Source: Candidatus Muiribacterium halophilum (GTDB lineage Bacteria > Muiribacteriota > Muiribacteriia > Muiribacteriales > Muiribacteriaceae). Taken from it: a stretch of DNA of 64,000 nucleotides. Below the pieces are notes generated by a model. That model made no database searches. It saw nothing but the letters and a program-made list of their open reading frames with translations, and was not told where the DNA came from. This document shows, in pieces, positions 1-8,937 of this stretch; the stretch's first letter is position 1, and every line of letters starts with the position of its first letter. Where the stretch lies: NCBI GenBank assembly GCA_023228995.1, contig JALOAD010000005.1, positions 77,735-141,734 on the forward strand, written 5' to 3'. A program made the translations under genes and the position numbers.

Positions 1-86
1 GTAAAATTTCATTTTACAAACTTAAAGATAAACCTTTATATATTGAACATTTGAAATTTGGACATTCTCTTTTCTTTTCTGAATGA
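1..86 (+). CDS. C-terminal end of an upstream gene, cut by the window
   Basis: Reading frame 3 is open from the window edge to a TGA at 84-86 and encodes about 27 residues ending in KFGHSLFFSE. The stop overlaps the next gene's start codon as ATGA, the typical sign of translational coupling within an operon, so this is probably the tail of the gene before the glycosyltransferase. The other two forward frames are closed by stops. The fragment is too short to assign; an enzyme of surface polysaccharide synthesis is likely only because of its neighbour. Confidence 0.55.
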   Translation, partial: KISFYKLKDKPLYIEHLKFGHSLFFSE

Positions 87-1183
87 AAGTTTTAGTATTA
101 TCTCCTTTTATTCCTAGAGAAAATACAGGCGGGAGCGGGTTAAAGCTTCTTTTTACCCTTTCCTGCCTTAAAATTTTATATAGTAATATTACTTTGATCA
201 CTTATTATACTGATAAAAAAGATCTTTTTTATTTAAAACAATTTAGTGTTAAAAATAAAATTGTTATTAAAGCTCAAAAAAAAGATACACGGTTTTCTTT
301 AAATAATATTCATTATATTAATAGATTTTTTTCTAAAAAAATTAAACGTTTTTTATGTGATAATCAAAATAATTATGATTTTATTTATATTGATTCTATG
401 TTTTTTTCTTTATTTAAAAAATATATTAAAAAACCTTTTATTGTTGATTTTCATAATTTTCATACTGATTTACTATTTAATCATATAAAAAACACTATAA
501 ATCCTCTAAAAAAAGCTTTTATTTACTATCAATACTTGATTACAAAAAATTTTGAAAAAAATTTAATTGGTGATTGTAATGTTAAAAAAGTTATTACTGG
601 GGAAATTCCTCTAAAATATCAAGGTTTTATTAAAAATTACTTTAAATTAATTCCATTTTCTATTGTAAATGATTTTAAAATAAGAAATTTACAAAAAGAA
701 AGTAATTTTAATTTATTATTTACTGGTAATTTTAATTGGTTACCTAATATTCAGGCTTTAAAGATAATTAAAGAAATGGCTTTTTTAAATTTAAATTTAA
801 AATTTAATATTGTTGGAAAAAACATTCCTGAAGATCTTTATCCTGATAATATTTTTATATGGAATAATCCTTCTAATACTGAGGTTTTTTTTAAAAAATT
901 TAATGTGTTTTTTTCTCCTATTGAAAATGGTTCTGGTATTAATATTAAAATTCTTCAAGCTTTAAAACATAATAATATTGTTATTGCACATAAAAACACT
1001 CTTATTAGAATGCCGTTTCTTGAAGGATATATTTTGACTTATTCAAATAATGTTGAATTACAAGAGATTTTTGATAATTTCGATAATATTGAAAATACTA
1101 GTTTTAAAAAATTACAAACACTAATAAATTACATGGAAGATAATAAAAATCAATATATAGAGTTTATAGTAAAAAAAAATTAA
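83..1183 (+). CDS. Glycosyltransferase (GT4/GT-B fold)
   Basis: Probable GT-B glycosyltransferase of 366 residues, adding a sugar to a surface glycan or lipid-linked acceptor in the cytoplasm. The N-terminus (VLSPFIPRENTGGSG) has the GT4 glycine-rich first strand and loop. The second half has LLFTGNFNWLPNIQAL, typical of the group-1 family's donor domain, and FFSPIENGSGINIKILQAL near residue 285, the equivalent of the donor-binding loop before the final helices. The start is supported by the ATGA overlap with the preceding reading frame. It is the last gene of a plus-strand cluster and converges on rex. Codons are extremely AT-rich, more so than most neighbours. Donor and acceptor sugars cannot be told from sequence. 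Confidence 0.8.
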   Translation: MKVLVLSPFIPRENTGGSGLKLLFTLSCLKILYSNITLITYYTDKKDLFYLKQFSVKNKIVIKAQKKDTRFSLNNIHYINRFFSKKIKRFLCDNQNNYDFIYIDSMFFSLFKKYIKKPFIVDFHNFHTDLLFNHIKNTINPLKKAFIYYQYLITKNFEKNLIGDCNVKKVITGEIPLKYQGFIKNYFKLIPFSIVNDFKIRNLQKESNFNLLFTGNFNWLPNIQALKIIKEMAFLNLNLKFNIVGKNIPEDLYPDNIFIWNNPSNTEVFFKKFNVFFSPIENGSGINIKILQALKHNNIVIAHKNTLIRMPFLEGYILTYSNNVELQEIFDNFDNIENTSFKKLQTLINYMEDNKNQYIEFIVKKN

Positions 1184-1212
1184 AAACCTGCGAAATAGTT
1201 AATACAGTTAGC

Positions 1213-1226
1213 ACAGCTAAAGCTGT
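1213..1226. terminator. Hairpin between convergent genes, possible weak terminator
   Basis: A perfect dyad (ACAGCT, AA, AGCTGT) lies 30 bp after the glycosyltransferase stop and before the end of rex. There is no convincing T-run, so termination is only suggested by position. Confidence 0.25.
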
Positions 1227-1240
1227 TAGTTAGAAAACAT

Positions 1241-1277
1241 AAAACAGATCCCGGCTCAGGAGCATAAAAAGATGACA
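1241..1277. repeat. Dispersed CCCGG element, copy 1 (degenerate)
   Basis: The sequence starts AAAACAGATCCCGGCTCAG and ends GATGACA. It matches elements at 26991-27028 and 43305-43341. In this copy the second stem arm (CCGGGAT in the others) has decayed to an A-rich stretch, so the hairpin is lost while both flanks remain recognisable. It lies between convergent genes. Confidence 0.65.
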
Positions 1278-1308
1278 ATGCTAGAACCACACTTGGGCAA
1301 TAAAAATG

Positions 1309-1938
1309 TTAATGTTTGTTTTTTATATGATAGCTTAATACTAATAAATTTTTGGACAAATGTTCATTAATTACATGAGTGTTTTTAGCAGATTTAATAT
1401 CAATTGGTGCAAAATTCCATACTGCTGGAACTTCATTTTGCACTAAAATATGGAATAATCCTTTAACTGCCTGCATTGGAGTTGTTAGTATTGCAATGTC
1501 AACTGAGTATTCTTTTAAATAATTTGATAAATCATCACATGATTTTACATTTAATTTACCTATTTTTTCACTAATTTTTTTTGAATCACAATCAAATATT
1601 GCTTTTAACATAAAATTTAACTTTTCAAAATATATATAATTTGCAAGCGCTTTTCCAATATTTCCTGCTCCTATTATTATAAAGTTTTTAGGATTATCTG
1701 TATTTAATATTTTTTCAATGCTTTTTTTTAAATGAACTATGTCATAACCATAACCTGATTTTCCAAATCCACCAAAATGGCTTAAATCTTTTCTAAGAAG
1801 AGCTGGTGATACTAATGCAAGTTCAGCTAATTCTTTAGAATCAACTCTTTCAACTCCGTCAAGCTCAAGATAAGTCAAATATCTTAAATATCTTGAAAGT
1901 CTTTCTATGGTTTTATTTGATATATGGATTTTATCCAT
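1309..1938 (-). CDS. rex: Redox-sensing transcriptional repressor Rex
   Basis: Rex represses fermentation and respiration genes when NADH is low and leaves DNA when it binds NADH. The 209 residues match the family length. The N-terminal winged helix includes LALVSPALLRKDLSHFGGFGKSG, Rex's recognition-helix region. A Rossmann domain follows with the nucleotide loop IIGAGNIGKAL near residue 89, and a C-terminal domain-swap helix closes the protein. The start codon directly abuts the stop of the upstream glycoside hydrolase; the Shine-Dalgarno AAGGAG lies inside that gene's end, so the two are probably co-transcribed. I saw no clear Rex operator (TTGTGAA dyad) in the window. Confidence 0.93.
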   Translation of the reverse strand: MDKIHISNKTIERLSRYLRYLTYLELDGVERVDSKELAELALVSPALLRKDLSHFGGFGKSGYGYDIVHLKKSIEKILNTDNPKNFIIIGAGNIGKALANYIYFEKLNFMLKAIFDCDSKKISEKIGKLNVKSCDDLSNYLKEYSVDIAILTTPMQAVKGLFHILVQNEVPAVWNFAPIDIKSAKNTHVINEHLSKNLLVLSYHIKNKH

Positions 1939-4353
1939 TTAAACTCCTTGTTTTCCAAATGGATTTAATTTTTCTCTGAATCTATCAATATTTATGTTTA
2001 ATAATTCAGCAAGATTTAATGTTAAAAATACAATGTCAAAATCAAATTCTTCAAAATCATTTATTGCTCTTCTTTTTTCAATTTCAATACAGTATTTTTT
2101 TAATATATCAAAAACAATATTTTTATCATGATCAACATTTACATATATATTTACTGCATTATTCATCTTAATTATATTTATTAATTTTTCAAGCGATTTT
2201 CTATTAACTGTATTTTCTAGATTATTAACTTCTAATAATATGTTATCTGATATTGTTTTAAAAATTTCTTCTTTATATATTTTTAATCCAATTGCTTTTA
2301 TCTTTGCAGATATATTTAATATTTTTTTATATATATCATTATTTTGCAAAATCATATACTCTTTTATTTTTATTAATAATTCATTCTGTAAATATACTGA
2401 TGCTGGTATTTTTAAAAAATCTGGAATTTCCATTCCTGATTGACATAGATAATGTATTATATCTTCGTTTTCTATATATATATTATTGTATACTTCAAGT
2501 AATTCATTATATTTACCTAATAATAATCTGTTTTTTATATCTTCTTTTTCATCATTAAATAGAGAATTAATATTAAGTGGTTTTAGACCAAAATTTATAA
2601 GTTCATCTTCTGTAGAACAATTTTGTTTTATTTTATTAAAATCTAATTTTTCAACAGAATAATATATCTTTAATTTAGAATTTTCATAATTACAAAATAC
2701 TTTGAATTCTTTTTTTACATTTTCAAAATCAACCAATAAATCAAAAATACTGCAATTTTCATTAATTTCTTCAAAACTTCCTTTTGTTATATTTATATTT
2801 GCTTTATAAAGCACAAAATCTTTTTCTTGAGAAAGTATAAAAAGACTTGCTGCATATAAAACAAAATACTCATGGCTTATCATAGAGGTTTTTGCATAAT
2901 TATCCCATATCCATCTTCCGTCTGAAATATTTTGTATATTAGATTTACCTTGTGATAATATTATTTTTACACTTTTCTCAATTTCTTCGCCTTTTGTTGA
3001 ATCTAGTTTTTTAATTAACTCAATTGTTTTTAAAGCATATTTCATGTTTTGCACAGGTTCAAGTCTTGATATATCTGCAAAAAACCATGCACATGATGTG
3101 AATATATATTGTGAATATTTTTGTATTTCCATTATTATTTCAAGAATATCTTTGTTTATTTCAATTGAATTTTCTTTTTTGAAATCTTCAATACTTAATT
3201 TATTGTTAATTACTTTTATATAATTATTTCTAAGATTTAAAAGTTCTTTATTTGATATTTTAATAAAATCTTCACAAAACTCATTAATTTCTGTACTAAG
3301 ATAATTAAAAGCATCTCTTAATGGTGTTCTCCATTTTTGATTCCAACCATCCATTCCATCTGTTGAACAACCACAATCTCTATACCATCTACCAACTCCA
3401 TGCGAACAGCTCCATGCTGTTCCATAATCGCCTTTTTTGAGTTTAACTTCATATTCAGGAGTGTTTTTTGCAACATAATATGCATAATTAACAAATTCTA
3501 TATTACTTTCATGAGCTTTTTTTATCAATGCTGTCATTGCCATATTTCCAAATGGTTCATGATGTCCAAAAGTTTCTCCATCTGTTGCTACATTGACAAG
3601 ATTGCTCCCTGGAGCATAACATTGTAAAATTCTTTCTCTAAAATAATCTGCATTTGTTAATAAATGTTCAAATGATATTGCTTTTGATAAATTTTTGTCA
3701 AAGAAATATATATCAAGATATTTATCTTCTATATAAACTCTATATGGTTTTCCTGTAGGAATACTTCCATCTCCTACATCTTTCCATTCTTCTTTACCTT
3801 TTTTTATGCTTTCTGCCTGAAATGGTGAACATATTGTAAACTTAATTCCTTCGTCTATTAAAAAACTAACAGTTTCCATATTTATTGCAGTTTCACCTAA
3901 CCACATTCCTTCGGGAGCTCTTTTAAAATGATATTTGAAATCTTCAATTCCCCACTTTATTTGTGTGATTTTATCTTCTGTTGATGCAAGTGGCATAATT
4001 ACATGATTAAAAACTTGTGCTATTGCATTTCCATGTCCTTCAAATTTTTCACATGATTTTTTATCTGCTTGTATTATTTTTTTATATGTAAATGGTAATT
4101 TTTTTTCTATCCATTTTAATAGTGTTGGTCCAAAATTAAAACTCATATATTCGTAATTATTAACTATATCTAGTATTCTCCCGAAACCATCAAGATATTT
4201 TGAAAATGCATTTGATGTATAACATTCTGCTGCGATTTTTTCATTAAAATCATGATATGGTTCTGCTCCATTTTGTCTTTCTATTTCACCTGTCCATGGG
4301 TTTTCTCTAGGTGGTTGATAAAAATGTCCATGTATAATTAGTTTTTTATTCAT
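1939..4353 (-). CDS. Glycoside hydrolase family 57 protein with DUF3536-type C-terminus
   Basis: Predicted cytoplasmic alpha-glucan-acting enzyme of 804 residues with no signal peptide. The N-terminus has the GH57 hallmark HGHFYQPPRENPW. Further on come PEGMWLGETA, around the likely catalytic glutamate, and VATDGETFGHH, the fourth conserved GH57 motif containing the aspartate. The long C-terminal half after about residue 370 is helical and matches the arrangement of the DUF3536 group of GH57 proteins. Family members act on starch- or glycogen-like polymers; the exact reaction (amylase, branching or transferase) cannot be decided. A good Shine-Dalgarno (GCAGGAG) precedes the ATG. Its immediate coupling to rex suggests redox-linked control of storage glucan use, which is an inference. 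Confidence 0.85.
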   Translation of the reverse strand: MNKKLIIHGHFYQPPRENPWTGEIERQNGAEPYHDFNEKIAAECYTSNAFSKYLDGFGRILDIVNNYEYMSFNFGPTLLKWIEKKLPFTYKKIIQADKKSCEKFEGHGNAIAQVFNHVIMPLASTEDKITQIKWGIEDFKYHFKRAPEGMWLGETAINMETVSFLIDEGIKFTICSPFQAESIKKGKEEWKDVGDGSIPTGKPYRVYIEDKYLDIYFFDKNLSKAISFEHLLTNADYFRERILQCYAPGSNLVNVATDGETFGHHEPFGNMAMTALIKKAHESNIEFVNYAYYVAKNTPEYEVKLKKGDYGTAWSCSHGVGRWYRDCGCSTDGMDGWNQKWRTPLRDAFNYLSTEINEFCEDFIKISNKELLNLRNNYIKVINNKLSIEDFKKENSIEINKDILEIIMEIQKYSQYIFTSCAWFFADISRLEPVQNMKYALKTIELIKKLDSTKGEEIEKSVKIILSQGKSNIQNISDGRWIWDNYAKTSMISHEYFVLYAASLFILSQEKDFVLYKANINITKGSFEEINENCSIFDLLVDFENVKKEFKVFCNYENSKLKIYYSVEKLDFNKIKQNCSTEDELINFGLKPLNINSLFNDEKEDIKNRLLLGKYNELLEVYNNIYIENEDIIHYLCQSGMEIPDFLKIPASVYLQNELLIKIKEYMILQNNDIYKKILNISAKIKAIGLKIYKEEIFKTISDNILLEVNNLENTVNRKSLEKLINIIKMNNAVNIYVNVDHDKNIVFDILKKYCIEIEKRRAINDFEEFDFDIVFLTLNLAELLNINIDRFREKLNPFGKQGV

Positions 4354-4422
4354 TCGAAACTCCTGCTATTTTATAGGGTTTGTAGCGTTAGTAACTCTTT
4401 AACCCATGCGAGATAGCGAATC

Positions 4423-4443
4423 AAAATGTTCAATGAACATTTT
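4423..4443. repeat. Hairpin-forming inverted repeat
   Basis: AAAATGTTCA and TGAACATTTT form a 10-bp perfect dyad in the 169-bp spacer before the GH57 gene. The flanks hold GC-richer words seen in other spacers (TAGCGAA, CACCCTTTCAC at 4484-4494, AACCCTTTAACCC). It could be a terminator of the upstream minus-strand TIM-barrel gene, since T-rich sequence follows, or part of the spacer repeat family. Confidence 0.4.
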
Positions 4444-4522
4444 TTGGCGAATTAGCGAAGTGGATTTAGTGCTTTTCCTATTTCACCCTTTCACTATTTC
4501 ACCCTATTAACTCTACTAACTC

Positions 4523-5362
4523 TTAACCCTTTAACCCTTTAACTGTTTTAACATAATAATCTTTTAAAATCTTTGCATCATTTTCTAATGATGGTGATTC
4601 ACAAATCACTGTACCATTTACTTTGTATTTTACCATTAAATCTATTATTTTTTTATAATCAATTACACTTTCAAGTAAATTCAAGTGTTTTATTTCACCT
4701 TTTTCACCAAAATCTATTCCTGATAAATGACAATGCGCATCTTTAAAAAAATCAGGTAAATTTTTATTTAAAAAAATAAAAAGTTCTTCAAAATCTTTTT
4801 TTGAGTTATATCTTGCTAAATAATGAGAAAAATCAATACATGGAAGAGTTCTTTCTATTTTTAAACACATAAATAATAAATCTTCTTCTGATCCTATTTG
4901 GCTAGATTTTCCAGTTAACTCAGGTCTTAATATTATATGTTCCATATTATTGGAATCTAATTCTTCTCTAATTATTTTTAAATTTTTAACAGTTTTTAAT
5001 AAACTTTCTTCAACTGTATTGTCTAAATAAAAACCTGCATGAAATACAACATTTTTCCCTCCAGCTATGTTTAAAACATTTGCTGAATCTATTATTCTCT
5101 TTCTGCTTGAAATTATTTTTTCTTCTTCTTTTGAATTAAGATTTATATAATATGGACAATGACAGCTTAATAATATTTTGTTTTCTTGAGATTTTTCATT
5201 AAGTATTACAGCTTTTTTATGGCTTGTTCTAACTCCGCGTACAAATTCAAGTTCCATTGCATCAAGATTGTTTTCTCTTACTGCTTCAATTCCGCATTCA
5301 CTTGATTTTTTTTTTGAATTATTAGGTATGCCAGCTGTACCAAAATAAATATTATTTTGCAT
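4523..5362 (-). CDS. TIM-barrel protein of the AP endonuclease family 2 (endonuclease IV-like)
   Basis: A 279-residue single-domain protein resembling the compact endonuclease IV-like enzymes that cut DNA at abasic sites using a trinuclear metal centre; the fold is shared with sugar isomerases. The start is FGTAGIP. Candidate metal ligands are all visible in order: His in SCHCPYY, His in FHAGFY, Glu in LRPELTGK, Asp and His in IDFSHYLAR, His in CHLSG, and Glu in ICESP. That full set favours a nuclease over a sugar isomerase. The start overlaps the end of the small secreted-protein gene by 11 bp, so the two are probably co-transcribed downstream of the STAND regulator. Confidence 0.75.
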   Translation of the reverse strand: MQNNIYFGTAGIPNNSKKKSSECGIEAVRENNLDAMELEFVRGVRTSHKKAVILNEKSQENKILLSCHCPYYINLNSKEEEKIISSRKRIIDSANVLNIAGGKNVVFHAGFYLDNTVEESLLKTVKNLKIIREELDSNNMEHIILRPELTGKSSQIGSEEDLLFMCLKIERTLPCIDFSHYLARYNSKKDFEELFIFLNKNLPDFFKDAHCHLSGIDFGEKGEIKHLNLLESVIDYKKIIDLMVKYKVNGTVICESPSLENDAKILKDYYVKTVKGLKG

Positions 5363-6008
5363 AATAATTTTTTACATAAGAGATTATTCCAAGGCAATAT
5401 GCGTAAGATTTTATAAAATCATCTAATTTATCATTATGTTCTCCAAATTCTGCCATGTTTTCAAAATATGGATCAAAATAATTTTTTCCTGCAAGTTCAC
5501 CTTTTTTGTATGAAGAATCTTCTGGAGAACCTGGAATAGTAAATGGTTGTGAATAGATTTTTTGAACAGTTTCTTTAGGATTTTTAAATTTATTAAAATA
5601 GTCTCTGGAATTTAAATATCCTTTTTTGAAATTTTTTACATATTCTTCAATATTATTTAATTTTGCTTTATTAATAATATCAGCCTTAAATCCTGACCTT
5701 GCATAATCTTCAAGAATTCTAAAATTATCAAGAGATACTTTTGAAAAAGCAGATATAAATAACTCAATATAGTATTTTGAACCTTGAAAGTTAATTATCT
5801 TTCTTTCAAATTTACCGTTAATTCGTATGTTTTCATATAATTTTTCATCATTTACAATAGTAATATCATTTTCACTTAATGTAAAAACATAAGGATAAAA
5901 ATAAGTTATAAACTTTATATCTTCTTTGTCTTCAATAAATAATGGCAACGAATAAGAATTTATTGATAATATAAATATTGAGAATAATAAAAATATATTT
6001 TTTGTCAT
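5352..6008 (-). CDS. Small secreted protein of unknown function
   Basis: Not recognised. I chose the ATG at 6008, which begins a clear signal peptide (MTKNIFLLFSIFILSINSYS, likely cut near SYS-LPLF). The frame could also start at a TTG at 6056, overlapping the regulator's stop, but the 16 extra residues would precede the signal peptide and neither site has a strong ribosome site. The mature part of about 198 residues is rich in Phe, Tyr, Lys and Asn, lacks membrane segments and has one Cys near the C-terminus. It is sandwiched between the STAND regulator and the endonuclease-IV-like gene with overlaps, so it is part of that operon. Confidence 0.7.
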   Translation of the reverse strand: MTKNIFLLFSIFILSINSYSLPLFIEDKEDIKFITYFYPYVFTLSENDITIVNDEKLYENIRINGKFERKIINFQGSKYYIELFISAFSKVSLDNFRILEDYARSGFKADIINKAKLNNIEEYVKNFKKGYLNSRDYFNKFKNPKETVQKIYSQPFTIPGSPEDSSYKKGELAGKNYFDPYFENMAEFGEHNDKLDDFIKSYAYCLGIISYVKNYYAK

Positions 6009-6052
6009 ATTACTATGATATTGTTTATTAGTAAAAATTTCAAGAAAAACTA

Positions 6053-8767
6053 TCAAATTCTTTTAAATACTGCGTAATTATTTTTTGGATTAAAAAGATA
6101 AAATCCACTTTCTTTAGCATTTATAATGTATTTCGGGTTTTTTGGATCAGGTTCTACAACTCCCCTTAATCTTGATATATTTACTCTAACCGTTATTGCA
6201 TCAGTTTCTGCATCGTATTCTCTTTTCCAAATTGTTTCAAAAATATTTTTAAATGATAATTCCTTACCTGGATTGTTTATAAAATATATAAAGAGATTTG
6301 CAACTGTCCTTTTTTTTAGTACATTCAACTCTCCTTTATGTTTTTCTATAATAATGTTTTTAATAAGATCTACAAAAAGATCAAATTGCTTTAAGTTTAA
6401 TACATGTTTATTGTAATCTTCTAATGTTATATTGCTATTTTGTCCATTGATAAATGCAATAAAAGGTTTTTCATCTTTTTTTTGTTCACCAAACCATTTA
6501 ATAAAAAACTCTTTTTCAGTTTTATTGATTTTTTCAAGCGAGTTTTCAAAAAGCTCTTTATATTCAAAATCCTTTTTTTCTAATTTATTTTTATTTTTTA
6601 ATAAAAACAAACCTTGAACTGCCCAATGATATTCCTGTATATTAATTAATGCTTCTATATGTTCTGATAATTTTATTGTATCAAAATCATTACCTTTGAA
6701 ATAATCAACAACACATCTTGTAATTCCAATCATTCTTTCAAGATTTTCAACACCTTCAATATTTAATGTTAAATTATTAGCATCTAAAAGTATTTTCTCA
6801 GCAAGTGTATATTCTTTTTTTATTATATATAATCTTACAAGATTTATATATAAATCTATAAGTCCTCTTTTTTCCTGATTATTTACTGCATATTTTAATG
6901 CTGCATTAAGATATTCTTCTGCTTTATTAGTATCCCATTTTAAAAGGTATATTTCTCCAATAAAGGAATAATTATAAACTAAACCGACTGTATCATTGAT
7001 TTTTTTTCTGTATTCAACTAGCTCAATTAAAAGATTTAATGCTTTTTGAGTTTCACCTGTTTCAAACAAAAGAAATGCTTGATTATGTCTAATCTTTCCT
7101 ACATAAAAATTTTCATTAATCTTTTTGAAAAGCTCTATTGCTTTTTCGTAATATGAAAAAGCTCTATTAAAAAATCTATCTGCAAAATCTATATCTCCTA
7201 AACCTTTGTAAATCCTAGCTTCCATCTCAGTATCAATGTTTTCAATGTTTTCTTTTGCTTTTTCAAAATACTCAAGTGCTTTTTTGAAATCACCTGAAAA
7301 CCTATAAGAATCAGCTTTTCCTATAAAACAACTTACAACTCCATTTATGTCATCTATATTTTTAAATATTTCTATACTTTTATCAAAATATTCCAGTGCT
7401 AAAGTATTTTCTGATAATAATGAATAAGCTTCTCCAAATGTCTTATATATAAGAGCTTTTAACTTTTTATCTGTAGTTATTTCAATTAATTCATCTAATG
7501 CTTCTATACATTCATCAAGTTTTCCCCATCTTAAATAAATATTAGCTTTAAAAAATCTTAATACAGGAAATGAATCACCAAATTTATCAAATACTGAATG
7601 AATTATACTGAGTAATTCAAAATTCTTACCTTGACTAAACATATTTTGTATAAATGTTTTTAAAAATTCTACTACTTTATTGTTATCAGATATTTCAAAC
7701 CAATAATAAAATGCTTGCAGTTTCATATCAATATCTTCAAATTCAGCAAAATAATCTGCGAATTTATTATATAAATCTTTTTTTTCTTTATTTGAAAGTT
7801 TATTTCTTAAATATTCTCGTAATATAGAATGTAAACTATATTTTTTTTCAGAATCTATATCGATTATGTAAAGATCTACTAATTTTGTTTTAATTTCATG
7901 AAAATCATATTTATCTATAAGTTTTTCTATTGTTGTCTGAGAAACTGATATATTAAATACGCAGAATTCTTTTAAGAAACTCTTTTCTTTATTTGAAAGA
8001 CTTCTAAAAAGACTATCTAAAATATATTTCTCAATTTCATCTCCAAATTCTCTACATTCATATAACATATTTTCAAAAACTAACTCTCCACTTATATAAA
8101 GACTTGAAAGCAGTTTAAGTGTAAATGGATGTCCTTGAACTGTTTTGTGAATTTTTTCTATAACTGTTTTTTTTGGAAGAGTTTTACCATGGCTTTCTAG
8201 TAATTTACTCATAAATTCAATTGTATCATCAATACTTAATCCATCTAACCTTCTTTCAAATACATCTACTCTATGTATTGGTGATAAACATACTCGTTTT
8301 CTTGTTGATATTATGAGTTTTGAATTATTAAAAAAATCTATTGCGTTTTCTATTAAATACTTGGTATTTTCATCTTCTATTATATTGAAATTATCAATAC
8401 ACAAAACAATATTACTGTTTTCTAAAAGACTAATTAGATTCCTTATAACTGTTTTGTTATCAGCTGATTTATCTCTTAATATTTCTTCAAACGAGCTAAT
8501 TTTTCTATCTTTGAACCATTTATTGACTTCTTCTAAAAAGTTATCAAAATTCCATTCTTCTTTGCAACTTATCCAAAAAAAATCTTTATCAACAAAGTTT
8601 TCTGCTAATTTAGATATTAGTTTTAATACAAGTGAAGTTTTACCAATTCCTGTAATTCCAGCAATTACTATTATTCTTTGATTATGAAAGCATTCTTGAA
8701 GCTTTATTATTTCTCTTTCTCTTCCTGCAAAATTATTTGGATAATTCGGAATTGTAAATTTCAACAT
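6053..8767 (-). CDS. STAND-type ATPase regulator: NB-ARC-like ATPase, TPR repeats, C-terminal winged helix
   Basis: A 904-residue signal-transduction ATPase and transcription factor. Residues about 15-270 form a nucleotide-binding module with Walker A GITGIGKTS (37-45) and Walker B IVLCIDNFN (about 118-126), followed by a winged-helix-like linker. Residues about 340-720 are tandem TPR helices (repeated ALEYFDKSIEIF/ALEYFEKAKENI patterns), the usual inducer- or partner-binding scaffold. The C-terminal 130 residues resemble an OmpR/SARP-type DNA-binding domain (KRTVANLFIYF, ITVRVNISRLRGVVE, YIINAKESGFYLF). The domain order is ATPase-TPR-wHTH, unlike MalT or the SARP regulators. It is divergent from the HEAT-repeat gene across 170 bp containing a 14-bp dyad, and is followed by a secreted protein. 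Target and inducer are unknown. A TATAAT box only 7 bases before the ATG hints at a leaderless transcript. Confidence 0.8.
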   Translation of the reverse strand: MLKFTIPNYPNNFAGREREIIKLQECFHNQRIIVIAGITGIGKTSLVLKLISKLAENFVDKDFFWISCKEEWNFDNFLEEVNKWFKDRKISSFEEILRDKSADNKTVIRNLISLLENSNIVLCIDNFNIIEDENTKYLIENAIDFFNNSKLIISTRKRVCLSPIHRVDVFERRLDGLSIDDTIEFMSKLLESHGKTLPKKTVIEKIHKTVQGHPFTLKLLSSLYISGELVFENMLYECREFGDEIEKYILDSLFRSLSNKEKSFLKEFCVFNISVSQTTIEKLIDKYDFHEIKTKLVDLYIIDIDSEKKYSLHSILREYLRNKLSNKEKKDLYNKFADYFAEFEDIDMKLQAFYYWFEISDNNKVVEFLKTFIQNMFSQGKNFELLSIIHSVFDKFGDSFPVLRFFKANIYLRWGKLDECIEALDELIEITTDKKLKALIYKTFGEAYSLLSENTLALEYFDKSIEIFKNIDDINGVVSCFIGKADSYRFSGDFKKALEYFEKAKENIENIDTEMEARIYKGLGDIDFADRFFNRAFSYYEKAIELFKKINENFYVGKIRHNQAFLLFETGETQKALNLLIELVEYRKKINDTVGLVYNYSFIGEIYLLKWDTNKAEEYLNAALKYAVNNQEKRGLIDLYINLVRLYIIKKEYTLAEKILLDANNLTLNIEGVENLERMIGITRCVVDYFKGNDFDTIKLSEHIEALINIQEYHWAVQGLFLLKNKNKLEKKDFEYKELFENSLEKINKTEKEFFIKWFGEQKKDEKPFIAFINGQNSNITLEDYNKHVLNLKQFDLFVDLIKNIIIEKHKGELNVLKKRTVANLFIYFINNPGKELSFKNIFETIWKREYDAETDAITVRVNISRLRGVVEPDPKNPKYIINAKESGFYLFNPKNNYAVFKRI

Positions 8768-8899
8768 GTCTACTATTATACAAAAAAAATTAAATTTAAT
8801 CTATTTTAATTATTATTTATTAGAAACATATTTTAATTATTATGGTAATATTTTAAATAATGATTAAAAATTACCGATAATTACAGTAAATGTATTTTA

Positions 8900-8913
8900 C
8901 AGGTATTTACCTG
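8900..8913. promoter_or_regulatory. 14-bp dyad, possible operator between divergent genes
   Basis: CAGGTA TT TACCTG is a perfect inverted repeat in the 170-bp region between the STAND regulator and the HEAT-repeat gene, 25 bp before the latter's ATG. It overlaps a plausible plus-strand -10 (TATTTA at 8904-8909, 17 bp after TTACAG at 8881), so a bound protein could repress the HEAT gene. The adjacent regulator is the obvious candidate, by position only. Confidence 0.4.
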
Positions 8914-8937
8914 AATAATTTTCTCGAGGTACACTAA

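Noticed and set aside
2240-2558. Plus-strand hydrophobic frames within the GH57 gene
   Set aside because: They are antisense of a well-conserved protein and are typical AT-rich shadow frames.
5352-8767. A named defence system such as Avs or a STAND NTPase anti-phage system
   Set aside because: The C-terminal winged helix indicates a transcription factor; no nuclease or other effector is fused, and no other defence genes are near.
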